A stretch of 64,000 bases of DNA. Origin: a bacterium (lineage in GTDB: Bacteria; Bacillota; Clostridia; Christensenellales; Aristaeellaceae). The stretch lies in contig SFTH01000015.1 in NCBI GenBank assembly GCA_004563405.1, forward strand, positions 1 through 64,000, written 5' to 3'. Shown in pieces: positions 25,328 through 35,913 of this stretch; within the stretch, counting starts at the first letter, position 1, and each line of letters begins with the position of its first letter. The notes beneath the pieces are model-generated. The model was given only the letters and a program-made list of their open reading frames with translations, was not told the DNA's origin and did no database searches. Position numbers and translations under genes: made by a program.

Positions 25328-27859
25328 TCAGCGCATGCTGAATCCGTCCTTTTCGCAGACGTTCAGCCAGCCCTTGAGCTTCTGGAAGAACTCCAGATTC
25401 GTCCGGGTCTTTTCCATCAGGGAAATCAGCTGCTCGGCGGCCTCCTGCGGACTTCCCTTGGAGAGCATGCGGCGCACCTGGTACACGCCCTCCAGCTCCT
25501 CCTTCGTCAGAAGCAGCTCCTCCCGGCGGGTGCCGGAGCGGTAGAGGTCGATGGCCGGGAAGATGCGGCGGTCGGACAGGCTGCGGTCCAGATGCAGCTC
25601 CATGTTGCCGGTGCCCTTGAATTCCTCAAAGATGATGTCGTCCATGCGGCTGCCGGTGTCCACGAGGGCCGTGGCGATGATGGTGAGGCTGCCGCCGTTT
25701 TCAATGTTGCGGGCCGCGCCGAAGAAGCGCTTGGGCCGGAACAGCGCCCCCGGATCCAATCCGCCGGACAGGGACCGCCCCGTGGGCGGGATGACCAGAT
25801 TGTAGGCCCGTGCCAGGCGCGTAATGGAATCCAGCAGCACCACCACGTCCTTGCCCAGCTCCACCAGGCGCTGGGCACGCTCCAACACCATCTCAGAGAC
25901 CCGGGTGTGGTTCTCCGGGGCCTCGTCGAAGGTGGAGTACACCACCTCGCCCTGGATGGAACGCTTCATGTCCGTCACTTCCTCCGGGCGCTCGTCGATG
26001 AGCAGCACGATCAGGTGCACATCCGGGTTGTTGGCTGTGATGGCGTTGGCGATCTTCTTCAGGAGCGTGGTCTTGCCCGCCTTGGGCTGGGAAACGATCA
26101 TGCCGCGCTGGCCCTTTCCAATGGGCGCGATCATGTCGATAAGCCGCAGGGAGATGTCGCTCGACTCCGCCCGCTCCATGCGCAGGCGGGTGTCGGGATA
26201 GACGGGAACCAGCGAGTCGAAGGGCCTGCGGCGGCGGGCCATGTCCGGCGTCTGTCCGTTGACCTCGTTGATGTAGATCAGTCCCACCGAGCGGTCGTCC
26301 ATCTGCTGAGCGCGGGTCTTGCCCACGACGTAGTCACCCGTGCGCAGGTTGAAGCGGCGAATCTGCGCGGCGGAGACGTACACGTCCCGGTTCCCGGGCA
26401 GGTAGTTTTCCGCGCGCAGGAAGCCATAGCCGTCGGGATGAATCTCCAGTATGCCCGCTCCGTCCCCGCAATCGCCGTTGGAGAGCAGCTCCGGCACGCC
26501 GGCGTTGAGTCCCTCGGTGACATTCTGTGCACCCTCTTCGGGCACGAGGGGTCTGCGCGCAGGCGCGCCCTCTCCAATGGAACGCGCCGCGGCGTCGCCC
26601 GCCTGTACCTCGGGCGGCGGCAACGGGCGGCGATACGCACCCTGGGGCACATCCTCCCCCGCGCGCCGGTATCCGCTCCTGATCTGCGCGCCCTCCCCGG
26701 CCGCCGGACGGCGATAGCCCGGCGCGTTCTCAAAATTCCGGGGGCGCGCCTGCGTCGTCTCCGCATTGAAGCGCCCCGGGGCCGAATTCCGCGCCTGCGT
26801 GCGATAGGGTCCCGATACGGGCTGCGTGCGCGCCCCCATGCGCTGCTGGGTGCTCATCGGACGCTGGTAGGCCGGCCGTTGCTGCACTTCCGCAGGGGCA
26901 ACCTGCGCCTCCGGCAGCGCCGCCGCAGCGCCGCGCGCCGCGCCCTGCGAATCCGGGGCCGCCACATTCGTTCGCGTTGCGTAAGCCTGGTCCGAAGTCC
27001 GGCGGCCGTCCTCGCGCGAAGCGGTCGATCGGTCCTCCATCCGTACACGCGCACCGGCGCTCTCAGCTTCCGCGCTCCTGCGCTCCACAGGCGCGCTCGC
27101 CTCCGCCGGAACGGCTTCTGCCTGCTCCGCCTCGGCGGCGCGTTTGGGCGCTTCCGCGCCCTTTGCCTCCACAGAATCCTCTCCGCCAGGCGCGGCTTCC
27201 GCGCGCGCGGCCGGTTTCGCCGGATCGGCTTCCGCTTGCTCCGCCTTCCGGTCAGGCGTCTTCCGGGGCGCTCCCCTGCGCCGCACGGGCGCTTCCGCGC
27301 GCTTTGCCTCCGCCCGATCCTCTACTCCGGGCGCAGCTTCCGCGCGCGCGGCCGGTTCCGCCGGATCGGCTTCCGCTTGCTCCGCCTTCCGGTCAGGCGT
27401 CTTCCGGGGCGCTCCCCTGCGCCGCGCGGGCGCTTCCGCGCGCTTTGCCTCTGCGGGATCCTCCCCGACGGGCGCGGCTTCCGCGCGCGCGGCCGGTTCC
27501 GCCGGATCGGCTTCCGCTTGCTCCGCCTTCCGATCAGGCGTCTTCTGGGGCGCTCCCCTGCGCCGCGCGGGCGCTTCCGCGCGCTTTGCCTCTGCGGGAT
27601 CCTCCCCGACGGGCGCGGCTTCCGCGGTTTTTTCCGTGTCGGACGACGTCTCCGCCAGGCCAGCCTGCTTTGCAGGAATTTCCTGAGCCGCAGTCTGCGG
27701 TGCGGATTTTGCGACCGCATCCGCATCTGTGCGCTGTTTTTCCAGAATTAGCTCCACGAGGATTGCCTTCGTCGTTCCGCTGGGCACCTTTACGCCCGCT
27801 TCCCGCGCGATCCTTCGCAGATCCGCAACCGTCTTCGAATGAAGCGATCGATAATCCAT
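25328..27859 (-). CDS. rho: transcription termination factor Rho with long disordered repeat insertion
   Basis: At 843 residues this is about twice the length of E. coli Rho (419). An N-terminal Rho_N helical domain (about 1-45, 'TVADLRRIAREAGVKVP') is separated from the cold-shock RNA-binding domain ('GAGILEIHPDGYGFLRAENY', about 455-520) by about 400 residues. That insertion is rich in Ala, Glu, Arg, Pro and Gln. It includes a 47-residue repeat present in three full copies plus a partial (about residues 81-222), followed by an Arg/Gly/Gln/Tyr-rich stretch. The hexameric ATPase core is intact: Walker A 'SQPKAGKTTLLK' near 590, Walker B 'VVLLDSITRLARAYN', and Q/R loops. ATP-driven termination should therefore be retained. 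Insertions at this position are known in actinobacterial and some clostridial Rho proteins. Confidence 0.93.
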   Translation of the reverse strand: MDYRSLHSKTVADLRRIAREAGVKVPSGTTKAILVELILEKQRTDADAVAKSAPQTAAQEIPAKQAGLAETSSDTEKTAEAAPVGEDPAEAKRAEAPARRRGAPQKTPDRKAEQAEADPAEPAARAEAAPVGEDPAEAKRAEAPARRRGAPRKTPDRKAEQAEADPAEPAARAEAAPGVEDRAEAKRAEAPVRRRGAPRKTPDRKAEQAEADPAKPAARAEAAPGGEDSVEAKGAEAPKRAAEAEQAEAVPAEASAPVERRSAEAESAGARVRMEDRSTASREDGRRTSDQAYATRTNVAAPDSQGAARGAAAALPEAQVAPAEVQQRPAYQRPMSTQQRMGARTQPVSGPYRTQARNSAPGRFNAETTQARPRNFENAPGYRRPAAGEGAQIRSGYRRAGEDVPQGAYRRPLPPPEVQAGDAAARSIGEGAPARRPLVPEEGAQNVTEGLNAGVPELLSNGDCGDGAGILEIHPDGYGFLRAENYLPGNRDVYVSAAQIRRFNLRTGDYVVGKTRAQQMDDRSVGLIYINEVNGQTPDMARRRRPFDSLVPVYPDTRLRMERAESSDISLRLIDMIAPIGKGQRGMIVSQPKAGKTTLLKKIANAITANNPDVHLIVLLIDERPEEVTDMKRSIQGEVVYSTFDEAPENHTRVSEMVLERAQRLVELGKDVVVLLDSITRLARAYNLVIPPTGRSLSGGLDPGALFRPKRFFGAARNIENGGSLTIIATALVDTGSRMDDIIFEEFKGTGNMELHLDRSLSDRRIFPAIDLYRSGTRREELLLTKEELEGVYQVRRMLSKGSPQEAAEQLISLMEKTRTNLEFFQKLKGWLNVCEKDGFSMR
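27195..27640 (-). repeat. 141-bp tandem repeat inside rho
   Basis: Units start at 27195, 27336 and 27477, exactly 141 bp apart. The fourth, at 27618, diverges after the first dozen bases. The unit encodes 47 residues including 'RKAEQAEADPAEPAARAEAA' and 'RRRGAPRKTPD'. The copies are highly similar at the DNA level, so the array is prone to recombination and assembly error. Confidence 0.9.
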
Positions 27860-27868
27860 TCTACCCTC

Positions 27869-28882
27869 CTAATTCGTTCTGCGGCCGACGGCGATATCGC
27901 GCGTGACGGCCTGTTCCACCCAGTGGCTGAAGCCGTCCGCCGCGCCGCCGCGCCGGACCTCCAGCCCCGCCTCTTCCATCAGCTCCCGTACCTTCTCCGT
28001 CCTCATCGTCTGCGCGTTGAAGGAGAGGGCGACCGTGCCGCCCTTCTTCAGCGCCTCCCGCCAGGTGGGCAGCGCCCGCGCGAGCAGCTTTTCCAGGCTT
28101 CCGCCCACCGAGGCATGCTGCACGCCGTAGGGCAGGTCGCAGACGATCATATGAAACTTCTCCCGGCCAAAGATTTCCCGTGCGCGGCCAGCGTCCGCGT
28201 TGGCCATGCGCAGCGTGCGCCTGTCCTCCGCGCGGAAGCGCTCCGGCGCGTTCGCAAAGCTGAATTGCGCCACCTGCACGCCCTTTCCTCCCGGTACGGT
28301 TCGGGACTCCCGGGCGAAGCTGTGCTTCATGCGGTGATATTCCAGATAGCGTTTGAGAAACTTTTCGGCTTCTGAAAGGTCGTTTTTGTCCACGTCCAGG
28401 CCTGTGGCGTTCCAGCCGCGGTTCACGCCCACGAAGAGCGCGGTTCCACGCCCACACATGGGATCCAGCAGCTCCAGCGGCTCCTGCGCCCTGCGGGCGA
28501 AGCCGCCGGAGTACAGCGCGACATTGGTCAACAGCTGCAAAAACAGTTCGTTCGTCTTCCCCTTGTATTTGAGGATGCCCGGCAAGTCCGCGCCCACATA
28601 GGCCGGCGCGCGCCCGGCGGCGAAGCGGAGCGCGCCGTCGCCCTGCGCCTCAAAGAGACCATACATCAGCGAATGGCTGCGCACGGCGGACAACAGGGCC
28701 GCATCCATCTCTTCCGCAGTCTCAATCTCCAGCGCGGGCAGTTCCATCCCTTCGCAGCGCGAAATGCACCCTTCCGGTGCAAAGACATCCAGCATCAGCC
28801 GGAGCTCGCTCTCCGCCAGCTTCAGCGTCTCGTTCTGGTATCGCACATTCGCGTGCGGCCACAGGAGCATGACATATTTCAT
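27869..28882 (-). CDS. putative RNA N2-guanine methyltransferase (TRM11/UPF0020 type)
   Basis: A 337-residue SAM-dependent methyltransferase. Motif I-like 'LLDPMCGRGTALF' is near residue 148, and the motif IV-like 'VCDLPYGVQH' matches the D/N-x-P-Y signature of nucleic-acid base N-methyltransferases. The N-terminal part (1-130) has no recognised THUMP domain but contains 'GADLPGILKYKGKTNELF', a segment typical of TRM11-like enzymes. The likely substrate is a tRNA guanosine, not proven. It precedes rho by 9 bp, so the two are co-transcribed. A weak promoter may lie in 28883-28925, but none is convincing. Confidence 0.75.
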   Translation of the reverse strand: MKYVMLLWPHANVRYQNETLKLAESELRLMLDVFAPEGCISRCEGMELPALEIETAEEMDAALLSAVRSHSLMYGLFEAQGDGALRFAAGRAPAYVGADLPGILKYKGKTNELFLQLLTNVALYSGGFARRAQEPLELLDPMCGRGTALFVGVNRGWNATGLDVDKNDLSEAEKFLKRYLEYHRMKHSFARESRTVPGGKGVQVAQFSFANAPERFRAEDRRTLRMANADAGRAREIFGREKFHMIVCDLPYGVQHASVGGSLEKLLARALPTWREALKKGGTVALSFNAQTMRTEKVRELMEEAGLEVRRGGAADGFSHWVEQAVTRDIAVGRRTN

Positions 28883-28983
28883 TGTGCACCTACAATTATC
28901 TTATGTTGTAAATCGGACAAACATACATGGTTCGGCGGCCAAACCATTCGATCATGGATCCGGGAATACCGAAAGGACAAATA

Positions 28984-29019
28984 GATAGAAAATCAGCCCC
29001 TTTGTAATCCAAAGGGGCT
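28984..29019 (-). terminator. terminator of rpsU
   Basis: A perfect 10-bp stem (28995-29004 with 29010-29019), followed on the minus strand by GATTTTCT. It separates rpsU from the methyltransferase-rho pair. Confidence 0.8.
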
Positions 29020-29030
29020 TTCATTGGCAA

Positions 29031-29204
29031 TCAATACTTGCGCTTGCGAGCGGCCTCAGCCTTCTTTTTACGCTTCACACTGGGCTTCTCGTAATGCTCA
29101 CGTTTCCTTGCTTCGGCAAGAATGCCATCACGAGCGGTCTTGCGCTTGAAACGACGCAGTGCGCTTTCCAATGATTCATTTTCGCGAATCCGTACCTCGG
29201 ACAT
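29031..29204 (-). CDS. rpsU: 30S ribosomal protein S21
   Basis: 57 residues beginning 'MSEVRIRENESLESALRRF', the S21 signature, and ending in a Lys/Arg-rich tail. S21 binds the 30S platform near the anti-Shine-Dalgarno helix. The ATG at 29204 follows GGAGGG; the longer open frame upstream is non-coding. In Firmicutes rpsU commonly lies downstream of the dnaK-prmA block, as here. Confidence 0.95.
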   Translation of the reverse strand: MSEVRIRENESLESALRRFKRKTARDGILAEARKREHYEKPSVKRKKKAEAARKRKY

Positions 29205-29271
29205 GTGTTTTCCCTCCCCTCGCGTTTGGACTGGCATACGCCAATGTAGCATGGGGTGCGCCACAAAGAAT

Positions 29272-29300
29272 ATTATAGCGCATAAAATATGTACCGTCAA
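29272..29300 (-). promoter_or_regulatory. promoter of rpsU
   Basis: TTGACG (29300-29295), 17-bp spacer, TATAAT (29277-29272) on the minus strand. This gives rpsU its own promoter, apart from the heat-shock block. Confidence 0.8.
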
Positions 29301-29360
29301 GCGCTTCCCGGACAAATTTCAATAATTTCACAAATTTTCCAGGCGCGCCACCGGCCCCCA

Positions 29361-29693
29361 TCAATCCATCTTCTCAGAAAGCTGCTTGCCGCCCAGCAGA
29401 TGGATGTGCAAATGCTCCACAGACTGGCAGCCGTGCTTGCCGCAGTTGGACACGATCCGGAAGCCGTCTTCCTTCACGCCCTCCAGCTTCGCCACCTCAC
29501 CGATGGCCTTCGTGAGCGCCGCGGCGGTCTCGCCGTCGCATTCCAGAATGTTCCTCATGTGCTTCTTCGGCACCAGCAGCACATGTACCGGCGCCTGGGG
29601 GTTGATGTCGCGGAACGCGAACACCCCGTCGTCCTCGTAAACCTTCGTGCAGGGAATCTCCCCCGCGATGATCTTGCAAAACAGGCAGTCCAC
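29361..29693 (-). CDS. hinT: HIT family protein (HinT-like nucleoside phosphoramidase)
   Basis: 110 residues with the histidine triad 'HLHIHLLGG' near the C-terminus and 'DCLFCKIIAGEIP' at the N-terminus, the standard HinT start. The family hydrolyses AMP-lysine and related phosphoramidates. The GTG at 29693 is chosen because the family consensus begins with M-D-C-x-F-C and GGGAGG lies 11 bases upstream. A TTG at 29717 would overlap mtaB. It follows mtaB by 20 bp. No terminator is visible between it and the rpsU promoter. Confidence 0.9.
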   Translation of the reverse strand: MDCLFCKIIAGEIPCTKVYEDDGVFAFRDINPQAPVHVLLVPKKHMRNILECDGETAAALTKAIGEVAKLEGVKEDGFRIVSNCGKHGCQSVEHLHIHLLGGKQLSEKMD

Positions 29694-29713
29694 TTGATTC
29701 TTCACCTCCCGTT

Positions 29714-30997
29714 TCAATCCATTCTCTCTCCGAGCGCCAGCGCGCCCTCCGCGCCGGTGATGCGCACTGCATGGATGCTGCCCGGCTGCGCCTGCGCGCG
29801 CACGCGCACATATTGGTCCGTGTAGCCCTCGGCCAGGCCTTCGCCCGCCTCCGTCTCAAACAGCACGGACTGCACGCTGCCAATCAATCCTTTGACGAAT
29901 CTTTCCTCCAGTTTGTTGCCAAGAGAAATCAATTGATTGGTGCGCATGTGCTTCACGCCCTCGTCCACCTGATCCGGCATGCGATCCGCCACCGTTCCAG
30001 CCCGGCGGGAATAGGGGAACGCATGGATGCGGGCAAAGCCCACCTTCTCCACGAAGGCGAGGGTTTCGGCAAACTCCGCTTCGGTCTCGCCGGGAAAGCC
30101 CGCAATCACGTCGGTCGTGATCGCACAGTCCGGCATGAACGAGCGCAGAATCCCGCAGGCGTGGAAATACTCCTCCGGCGTGTAGCGGCGGCGCATGCGC
30201 TCCAGCACGCCCGCGCTGCCGGACTGCATGGACAGATGGAACTGCCGCATGACGCCCGGCATTTCAGACAGCGCCCGGGCGAAGTCCTCCGTGACGGTCA
30301 TGGGCTCCAGCGAGCCCAGGCGCACCCGCGCCACGCCCGGCGCGTCGTGCACAGCGCGTATGGCGTCCAGCAGGGTATCCTGCGTGCCCCTGCCGTAGCT
30401 GGCCAGGTGGATGCCCGTGACCACGATCTCCCGGTAGCCCGCCTCCGCCAGCCGCGCAGCCTCCCGGCGCACGTCCTCCAGCGGCATGGAGCGCACCGGC
30501 CCGCGCACGGCGGGAATGATGCAATAGGCGCACCAGCGGTCGCAGCCCTCCTGGATCTTCATGGTGGCGCGGGTCTTGCCCTCGTGGCGGGAGACACACA
30601 GCGCCTCAAAGTCCGCGTTCTTCAGGGAAGAGACCGCGTCGATGCGCGTATCCTCCGCAAGCGCCTTCTCCAGGAGCTCCACCACCTGGCCGCGGCGCTG
30701 CACGCCCACCACCAGGCGCACATTGTCCATCTCCAGCAGGCGCTGCGCGGCCCGCTGGGCGAGGCATCCCGCCACGACGATGGCGCAGTTCGGGTGCAGC
30801 CGCGCACAGCGGCGGATGAGCTTTTCGGACTTCTGATCCCCGGTGCCGGTGACGGTACAGGTGTTGATCAGGTAGACGTCCGCCGCCTCTCCCATGGGAA
30901 CGGCGCGGTAGCCGGCGCGCTCAAAGGACTCGAGCATGGCCTCCGTATCGTACTGATTCACCTTACAGCCGAGGGTGTGAACGGCGATTGTCTTCAT
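29714..30997 (-). CDS. mtaB: tRNA t6A37 methylthiotransferase MtaB
   Basis: A 427-residue radical-SAM methylthiotransferase. The N-terminal UPF0004 domain carries 'TLGCKVNQYDTEAM' plus two further cluster Cys. The radical SAM motif is 'CDRWCAYCIIP' (CxxxCxxC). A C-terminal TRAM domain covers about 360-427. MtaB adds the methylthio group to t6A37, making ms2t6A in ANN-decoding tRNAs. The start ATG overlaps the rsmE stop by 4 bp (ATGA). This gene works downstream of the t6A pathway that tsaC serves in this window. Confidence 0.95.
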   Translation of the reverse strand: MKTIAVHTLGCKVNQYDTEAMLESFERAGYRAVPMGEAADVYLINTCTVTGTGDQKSEKLIRRCARLHPNCAIVVAGCLAQRAAQRLLEMDNVRLVVGVQRRGQVVELLEKALAEDTRIDAVSSLKNADFEALCVSRHEGKTRATMKIQEGCDRWCAYCIIPAVRGPVRSMPLEDVRREAARLAEAGYREIVVTGIHLASYGRGTQDTLLDAIRAVHDAPGVARVRLGSLEPMTVTEDFARALSEMPGVMRQFHLSMQSGSAGVLERMRRRYTPEEYFHACGILRSFMPDCAITTDVIAGFPGETEAEFAETLAFVEKVGFARIHAFPYSRRAGTVADRMPDQVDEGVKHMRTNQLISLGNKLEERFVKGLIGSVQSVLFETEAGEGLAEGYTDQYVRVRAQAQPGSIHAVRITGAEGALALGERMD

Positions 30998-31731
30998 CCC
31001 AAATCTCCCCAAAGTAGCATTGCCAGCGCGCAGGCGGTCACCGCAGCGGTTTCCGTGCGCAGTATTCTGGGCCCGAGGCGCAGCGGCTTCGCGCCCAGCG
31101 CGGCCAGCGCCTCCACCTCGGCGGCGCTCATGCCGCCCTCCGGGCCGATCACCACGCCGATGTCCCGGGCCCCGGGGTTCATTTCCCGAACGGCCTTCAT
31201 GCCGAGGCCCGACGCGTCCTCCCAGGGAACCAGGAGCAGATCGTGGCTGGAGAGTGCGTCCTGAAGCTGCTTCCAGCCTGCGGGGGCGCAGATCTCCGGC
31301 GCGATTGCGCGCTTGCACTGCTTCGCGGCCTCCCGGGCGATCTTCTGCAGGCGCTCCCGGCGCTTTTCGCCGTCGCGGCCGTCCAGTTTCACCACGCACC
31401 GCTCCATCTTCACCGGCACGATGCGCGCCGCGCCCAGCTCCGTGAGCTTCTGCGCAATGAAGTCCAGCTTATCCGCCTTCGGCAAGCCCTGATAGAGGGT
31501 GACGCGCACCGGCGGCTCGTTGTCCGGGAGCGCTTCTCCCAGCCGGACGGCGCAGTCCTCCCGGGAGACCTGCTCCAGCACGGCGGAAAAGCGCCTTCCC
31601 CGCGCGTCCACCACACAGACCTCCTCGCCGGGGCGGAGGCGCAGCACCTGCGCGGCGTGGCGGGCCTCCTCGCTCAGCAGCCGGGCGGTTTCGCCCGTTG
31701 CGCCGCAGCCCTCGATGTAAAACGAATTCAT
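30994..31731 (-). CDS. rsmE: 16S rRNA m3U1498 methyltransferase RsmE
   Basis: A 245-residue SPOUT-fold enzyme with an N-terminal PUA-like part ('EEARHAAQVLRLRPGEEV') and the C-terminal knot motifs 'VVIGPEGGMSAAEV' and 'LRLGPRILRTETAAV'. It methylates U1498 of 16S rRNA. The ATG at 31731 overlaps the prmA stop by 4 bp, giving a tightly coupled prmA-rsmE-mtaB cassette. Confidence 0.95.
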   Translation of the reverse strand: MNSFYIEGCGATGETARLLSEEARHAAQVLRLRPGEEVCVVDARGRRFSAVLEQVSREDCAVRLGEALPDNEPPVRVTLYQGLPKADKLDFIAQKLTELGAARIVPVKMERCVVKLDGRDGEKRRERLQKIAREAAKQCKRAIAPEICAPAGWKQLQDALSSHDLLLVPWEDASGLGMKAVREMNPGARDIGVVIGPEGGMSAAEVEALAALGAKPLRLGPRILRTETAAVTACALAMLLWGDLG

Positions 31732-32672
31732 GCCCTGCGGGCGGCCATGGCGCACCAGCCGCCGCGGTCGCACACATCCAGCACCGCATAGCCCGCCGCA
31801 TCCAGCGCATCCAGCACGTCCTGCCGGCGCTCGGCGGAGATGCCGGAGCAGATGAACACGCCGCCCGCGCGGATGTGGGCCTTCACCGGCGCGGCGATCG
31901 CAATGATGACGTCCGCGATGATGTTGGCGATCACCACGTCCGCCACCTCGTCCACGTTCTCGAGGAGGTCGCCCGCCTGGCAGCGGATGATCCCCTCAAA
32001 GCCGTTGATGCGCACGTTCTCCTTCGCCACGCGCACGGCCACCCGGTCGATGTCGATGGCCAGCACGTCCCTTGCGCCCATGTGGGCCGCGGCGATGGCC
32101 AGGATGCCCGTGCCCGTGCCCACGTCGATGGCAGTCGCACCCGGAGACACATATTTCTCCACCAGCTCCACGCACATACCGGTGGTCTCGTGGGTTCCCG
32201 TGCCGAAGGCCATGCCGGGGTCGATCTCGATCACCTTGTCGCCGGGCAGGACCTCGCAGTCCGCCCAGCCGGGCTTGACGAGCATGTGGCTGCCCAGGCG
32301 CAGGGGCTTGAAGGCCTTCTTCCAGTTCTCCGCCCAGTCTTCCTCGGCAAAGGTCTGCTGGAGGATCTCCAGCTTGCCCGCGTCGAAGCCCAGGTCCATG
32401 CCCTTGATCCGGCGGATCTCCCCCTCCACGAAGCGCACGCGGTCATTGAGGCCCGCGTCCACCTCATAGTAGCCGGTGACCTTCACATCGTCCCCGATGC
32501 GCCGGGCGATCTCCTCGTCGATGATGTCCCACTGGCCCTCGGGCCGCTGGTTGGCGGCCACGTCGTTCTTGTCCTCGATCATCGTGCCGCTGCTGCCCGC
32601 GTCCATGAGAATCTGAGAAACCATGTCCGCGCCCGCGGTGCTGGTGAGCACCGTTATCTCCATCCAGTCCAT
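31728..32672 (-). CDS. prmA: ribosomal protein L11 methyltransferase PrmA
   Basis: 314 residues with an N-terminal L11-recognition domain and a SAM-binding core: 'GMAFGTGTHETTGMC', 'AIDVGTGTGILAIAA' and 'IANIIADV'. It trimethylates ribosomal protein L11. The ATG at 32672 follows GAGAGG. The 87-bp gap after dnaJ holds a separate promoter. Confidence 0.95.
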   Translation of the reverse strand: MDWMEITVLTSTAGADMVSQILMDAGSSGTMIEDKNDVAANQRPEGQWDIIDEEIARRIGDDVKVTGYYEVDAGLNDRVRFVEGEIRRIKGMDLGFDAGKLEILQQTFAEEDWAENWKKAFKPLRLGSHMLVKPGWADCEVLPGDKVIEIDPGMAFGTGTHETTGMCVELVEKYVSPGATAIDVGTGTGILAIAAAHMGARDVLAIDIDRVAVRVAKENVRINGFEGIIRCQAGDLLENVDEVADVVIANIIADVIIAIAAPVKAHIRAGGVFICSGISAERRQDVLDALDAAGYAVLDVCDRGGWCAMAARRA

Positions 32673-32723
32673 TTCAAACCTCTCATAGCACAAATGCGGC
32701 AAGGCGCAAGCTTTACCGCATTC

Positions 32724-32752
32724 ATTATAGTATCTTCCTCCCGAAAATGCAA
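32724..32752 (-). promoter_or_regulatory. internal promoter for prmA-rsmE-mtaB-hinT
   Basis: TTGCAT (32752-32747), 17-bp spacer, TATAAT (32729-32724) on the minus strand, immediately after the dnaJ stop. It would keep the modification genes expressed independently of HrcA. Confidence 0.7.
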
Positions 32753-32759
32753 GCCGGGA

Positions 32760-33890
32760 TCAGGAGAAGGCGTCCTTCACGCGATCGAAGAAGCCCTTCT
32801 TCTTTTCATACTGGTTGCCGGAGGCCGTGCCGTCAAACTGGCGCAGCAGCTCCTTCTGCTTCTCCGTGAGCTTCTTGGGAATTTCCACGGCGGCGGTGAC
32901 GTAGAGGTCGCCCTTGCCGTTGCCCCGCAGATGCTGCACGCCCTCGCCCTTGAGGCAGAACACCTGTCCGGGCTGGGTGCCCTCCGGGAAGCGATACTTC
33001 ACCGGCTTCTTCAGCGTGGGCACGTCCAGCTCCGCGCCGAGGGCCGCCTGGGTGAAGGTGATGGGCATTTCGATGTAGAGATTGTCGCCGTCGCGCTGGA
33101 AGAGCTTGTGGCGCTTGACGCTGATGACGATCAGCAGATCGCCCGGCTCGCCGCCGCGCTCGCCCAGGCCGCCCTGTCCGCGGATGGTGAGAATCTGGCC
33201 GTCATTGATGCCGGCGGGAATCTTGACCGTCTTGCGCCGGCTGACGCGGATCTTGCCGCGCCCGTGACACTTCGTGCAGGGCTCGGAGATGATCTGTCCG
33301 CTGCCGCGGCATCTGGAACAGGTGCGCACGTTCTGGATGCGCCCGAAGGGCGTGTTCTGGGTCACGCGCTCCTGGCCGCTGCCGCCGCAGGTGGGACACT
33401 TCTCCACCTTGCTGCCGGGCTTGGCGCCGCTGCCGTTACATTCGGGGCACTCCTCGTCGCGCACGAGGTTGACTTCCTTTTCGCAACCGAAGGCCGCTTC
33501 GTCGAGGGTGATGCTCAGGTCGTAGCGCAGATCGTCGCCCGGCACCGGGCCATTCCTGCGCGCGCCGCCACCGCCGCCGAAGATGGTGGAGAAGATGTCG
33601 TCAAAGCCGCCGAAGCCGCCGCCAAAGCCGTTGAAGTCGCTGTACGCGCCGCCACCGCCGAAGCCCTGGGGACCGTCGTGGCCGAACTGGTCGTACTGGG
33701 CGCGCTTCTGGGGATTTGAGAGCACCTGATAGGCCTCGTTGATCTCCTTAAACCTTTCCTCTGCTTCCTTGTCGCCGGGGTTGACATCGGGATGGTTCTT
33801 CTTTGCGAGCGTGCGGTAGGCCTTCTTGATTGTGGCTTCATCCGCCCCCTTGTCCACGCCAAGAACCTCATAATAGTCTCTCTTTGCCAT
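32760..33890 (-). CDS. dnaJ: chaperone DnaJ
   Basis: 376 residues: J domain with 'HPDVNPGD' (HPD motif at about 37-39), a Gly/Phe-rich linker (about 75-110), four CxxCxGxG zinc-finger repeats (for example 'CPECNGSGAKPG', 'CPTCGGSGQ', 'CSRCRGSGQ', 'CTKCHGRGK'), and the C-terminal substrate domains. It stimulates DnaK ATPase and delivers substrates. It is transcribed from the CIRCE-controlled promoter through dnaK. Confidence 0.97.
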   Translation of the reverse strand: MAKRDYYEVLGVDKGADEATIKKAYRTLAKKNHPDVNPGDKEAEERFKEINEAYQVLSNPQKRAQYDQFGHDGPQGFGGGGAYSDFNGFGGGFGGFDDIFSTIFGGGGGARRNGPVPGDDLRYDLSITLDEAAFGCEKEVNLVRDEECPECNGSGAKPGSKVEKCPTCGGSGQERVTQNTPFGRIQNVRTCSRCRGSGQIISEPCTKCHGRGKIRVSRRKTVKIPAGINDGQILTIRGQGGLGERGGEPGDLLIVISVKRHKLFQRDGDNLYIEMPITFTQAALGAELDVPTLKKPVKYRFPEGTQPGQVFCLKGEGVQHLRGNGKGDLYVTAAVEIPKKLTEKQKELLRQFDGTASGNQYEKKKGFFDRVKDAFS

Positions 33891-33914
33891 ATGTCTCCCC
33901 TCTTTATTTCAGTT

Positions 33915-33984
33915 TCACGGCCGCCCGGAGGCGCCGTGAATCGGCGTCACATGGGGGCAAGGGACATGCCCCTGCCCCCATGTG
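33915..33984 (-). other. two hairpins in the dnaK-dnaJ gap
   Basis: Arms 33948-33959 and 33973-33984 form a perfect 12-bp stem with further GGG/CCC pairing inside. Arms 33915-33921 and 33933-33939 form a 7-bp stem. Neither is followed by a clear T-run, so partial attenuation or mRNA processing that lowers dnaJ relative to dnaK is an inference. Confidence 0.6.
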
Positions 33985-33997
33985 CACATCGCCGGTT

Positions 33998-35824
<1,827 letters not shown>

Positions 35825-35913
35825 AATTATATCCTCCTGATCTTAGAGTTGGGGAAAGCTTCCGAAATATATGTGAACTTCTCTCATTGGAAGAAGTTGT
35901 CGCTGCGTCCGCG

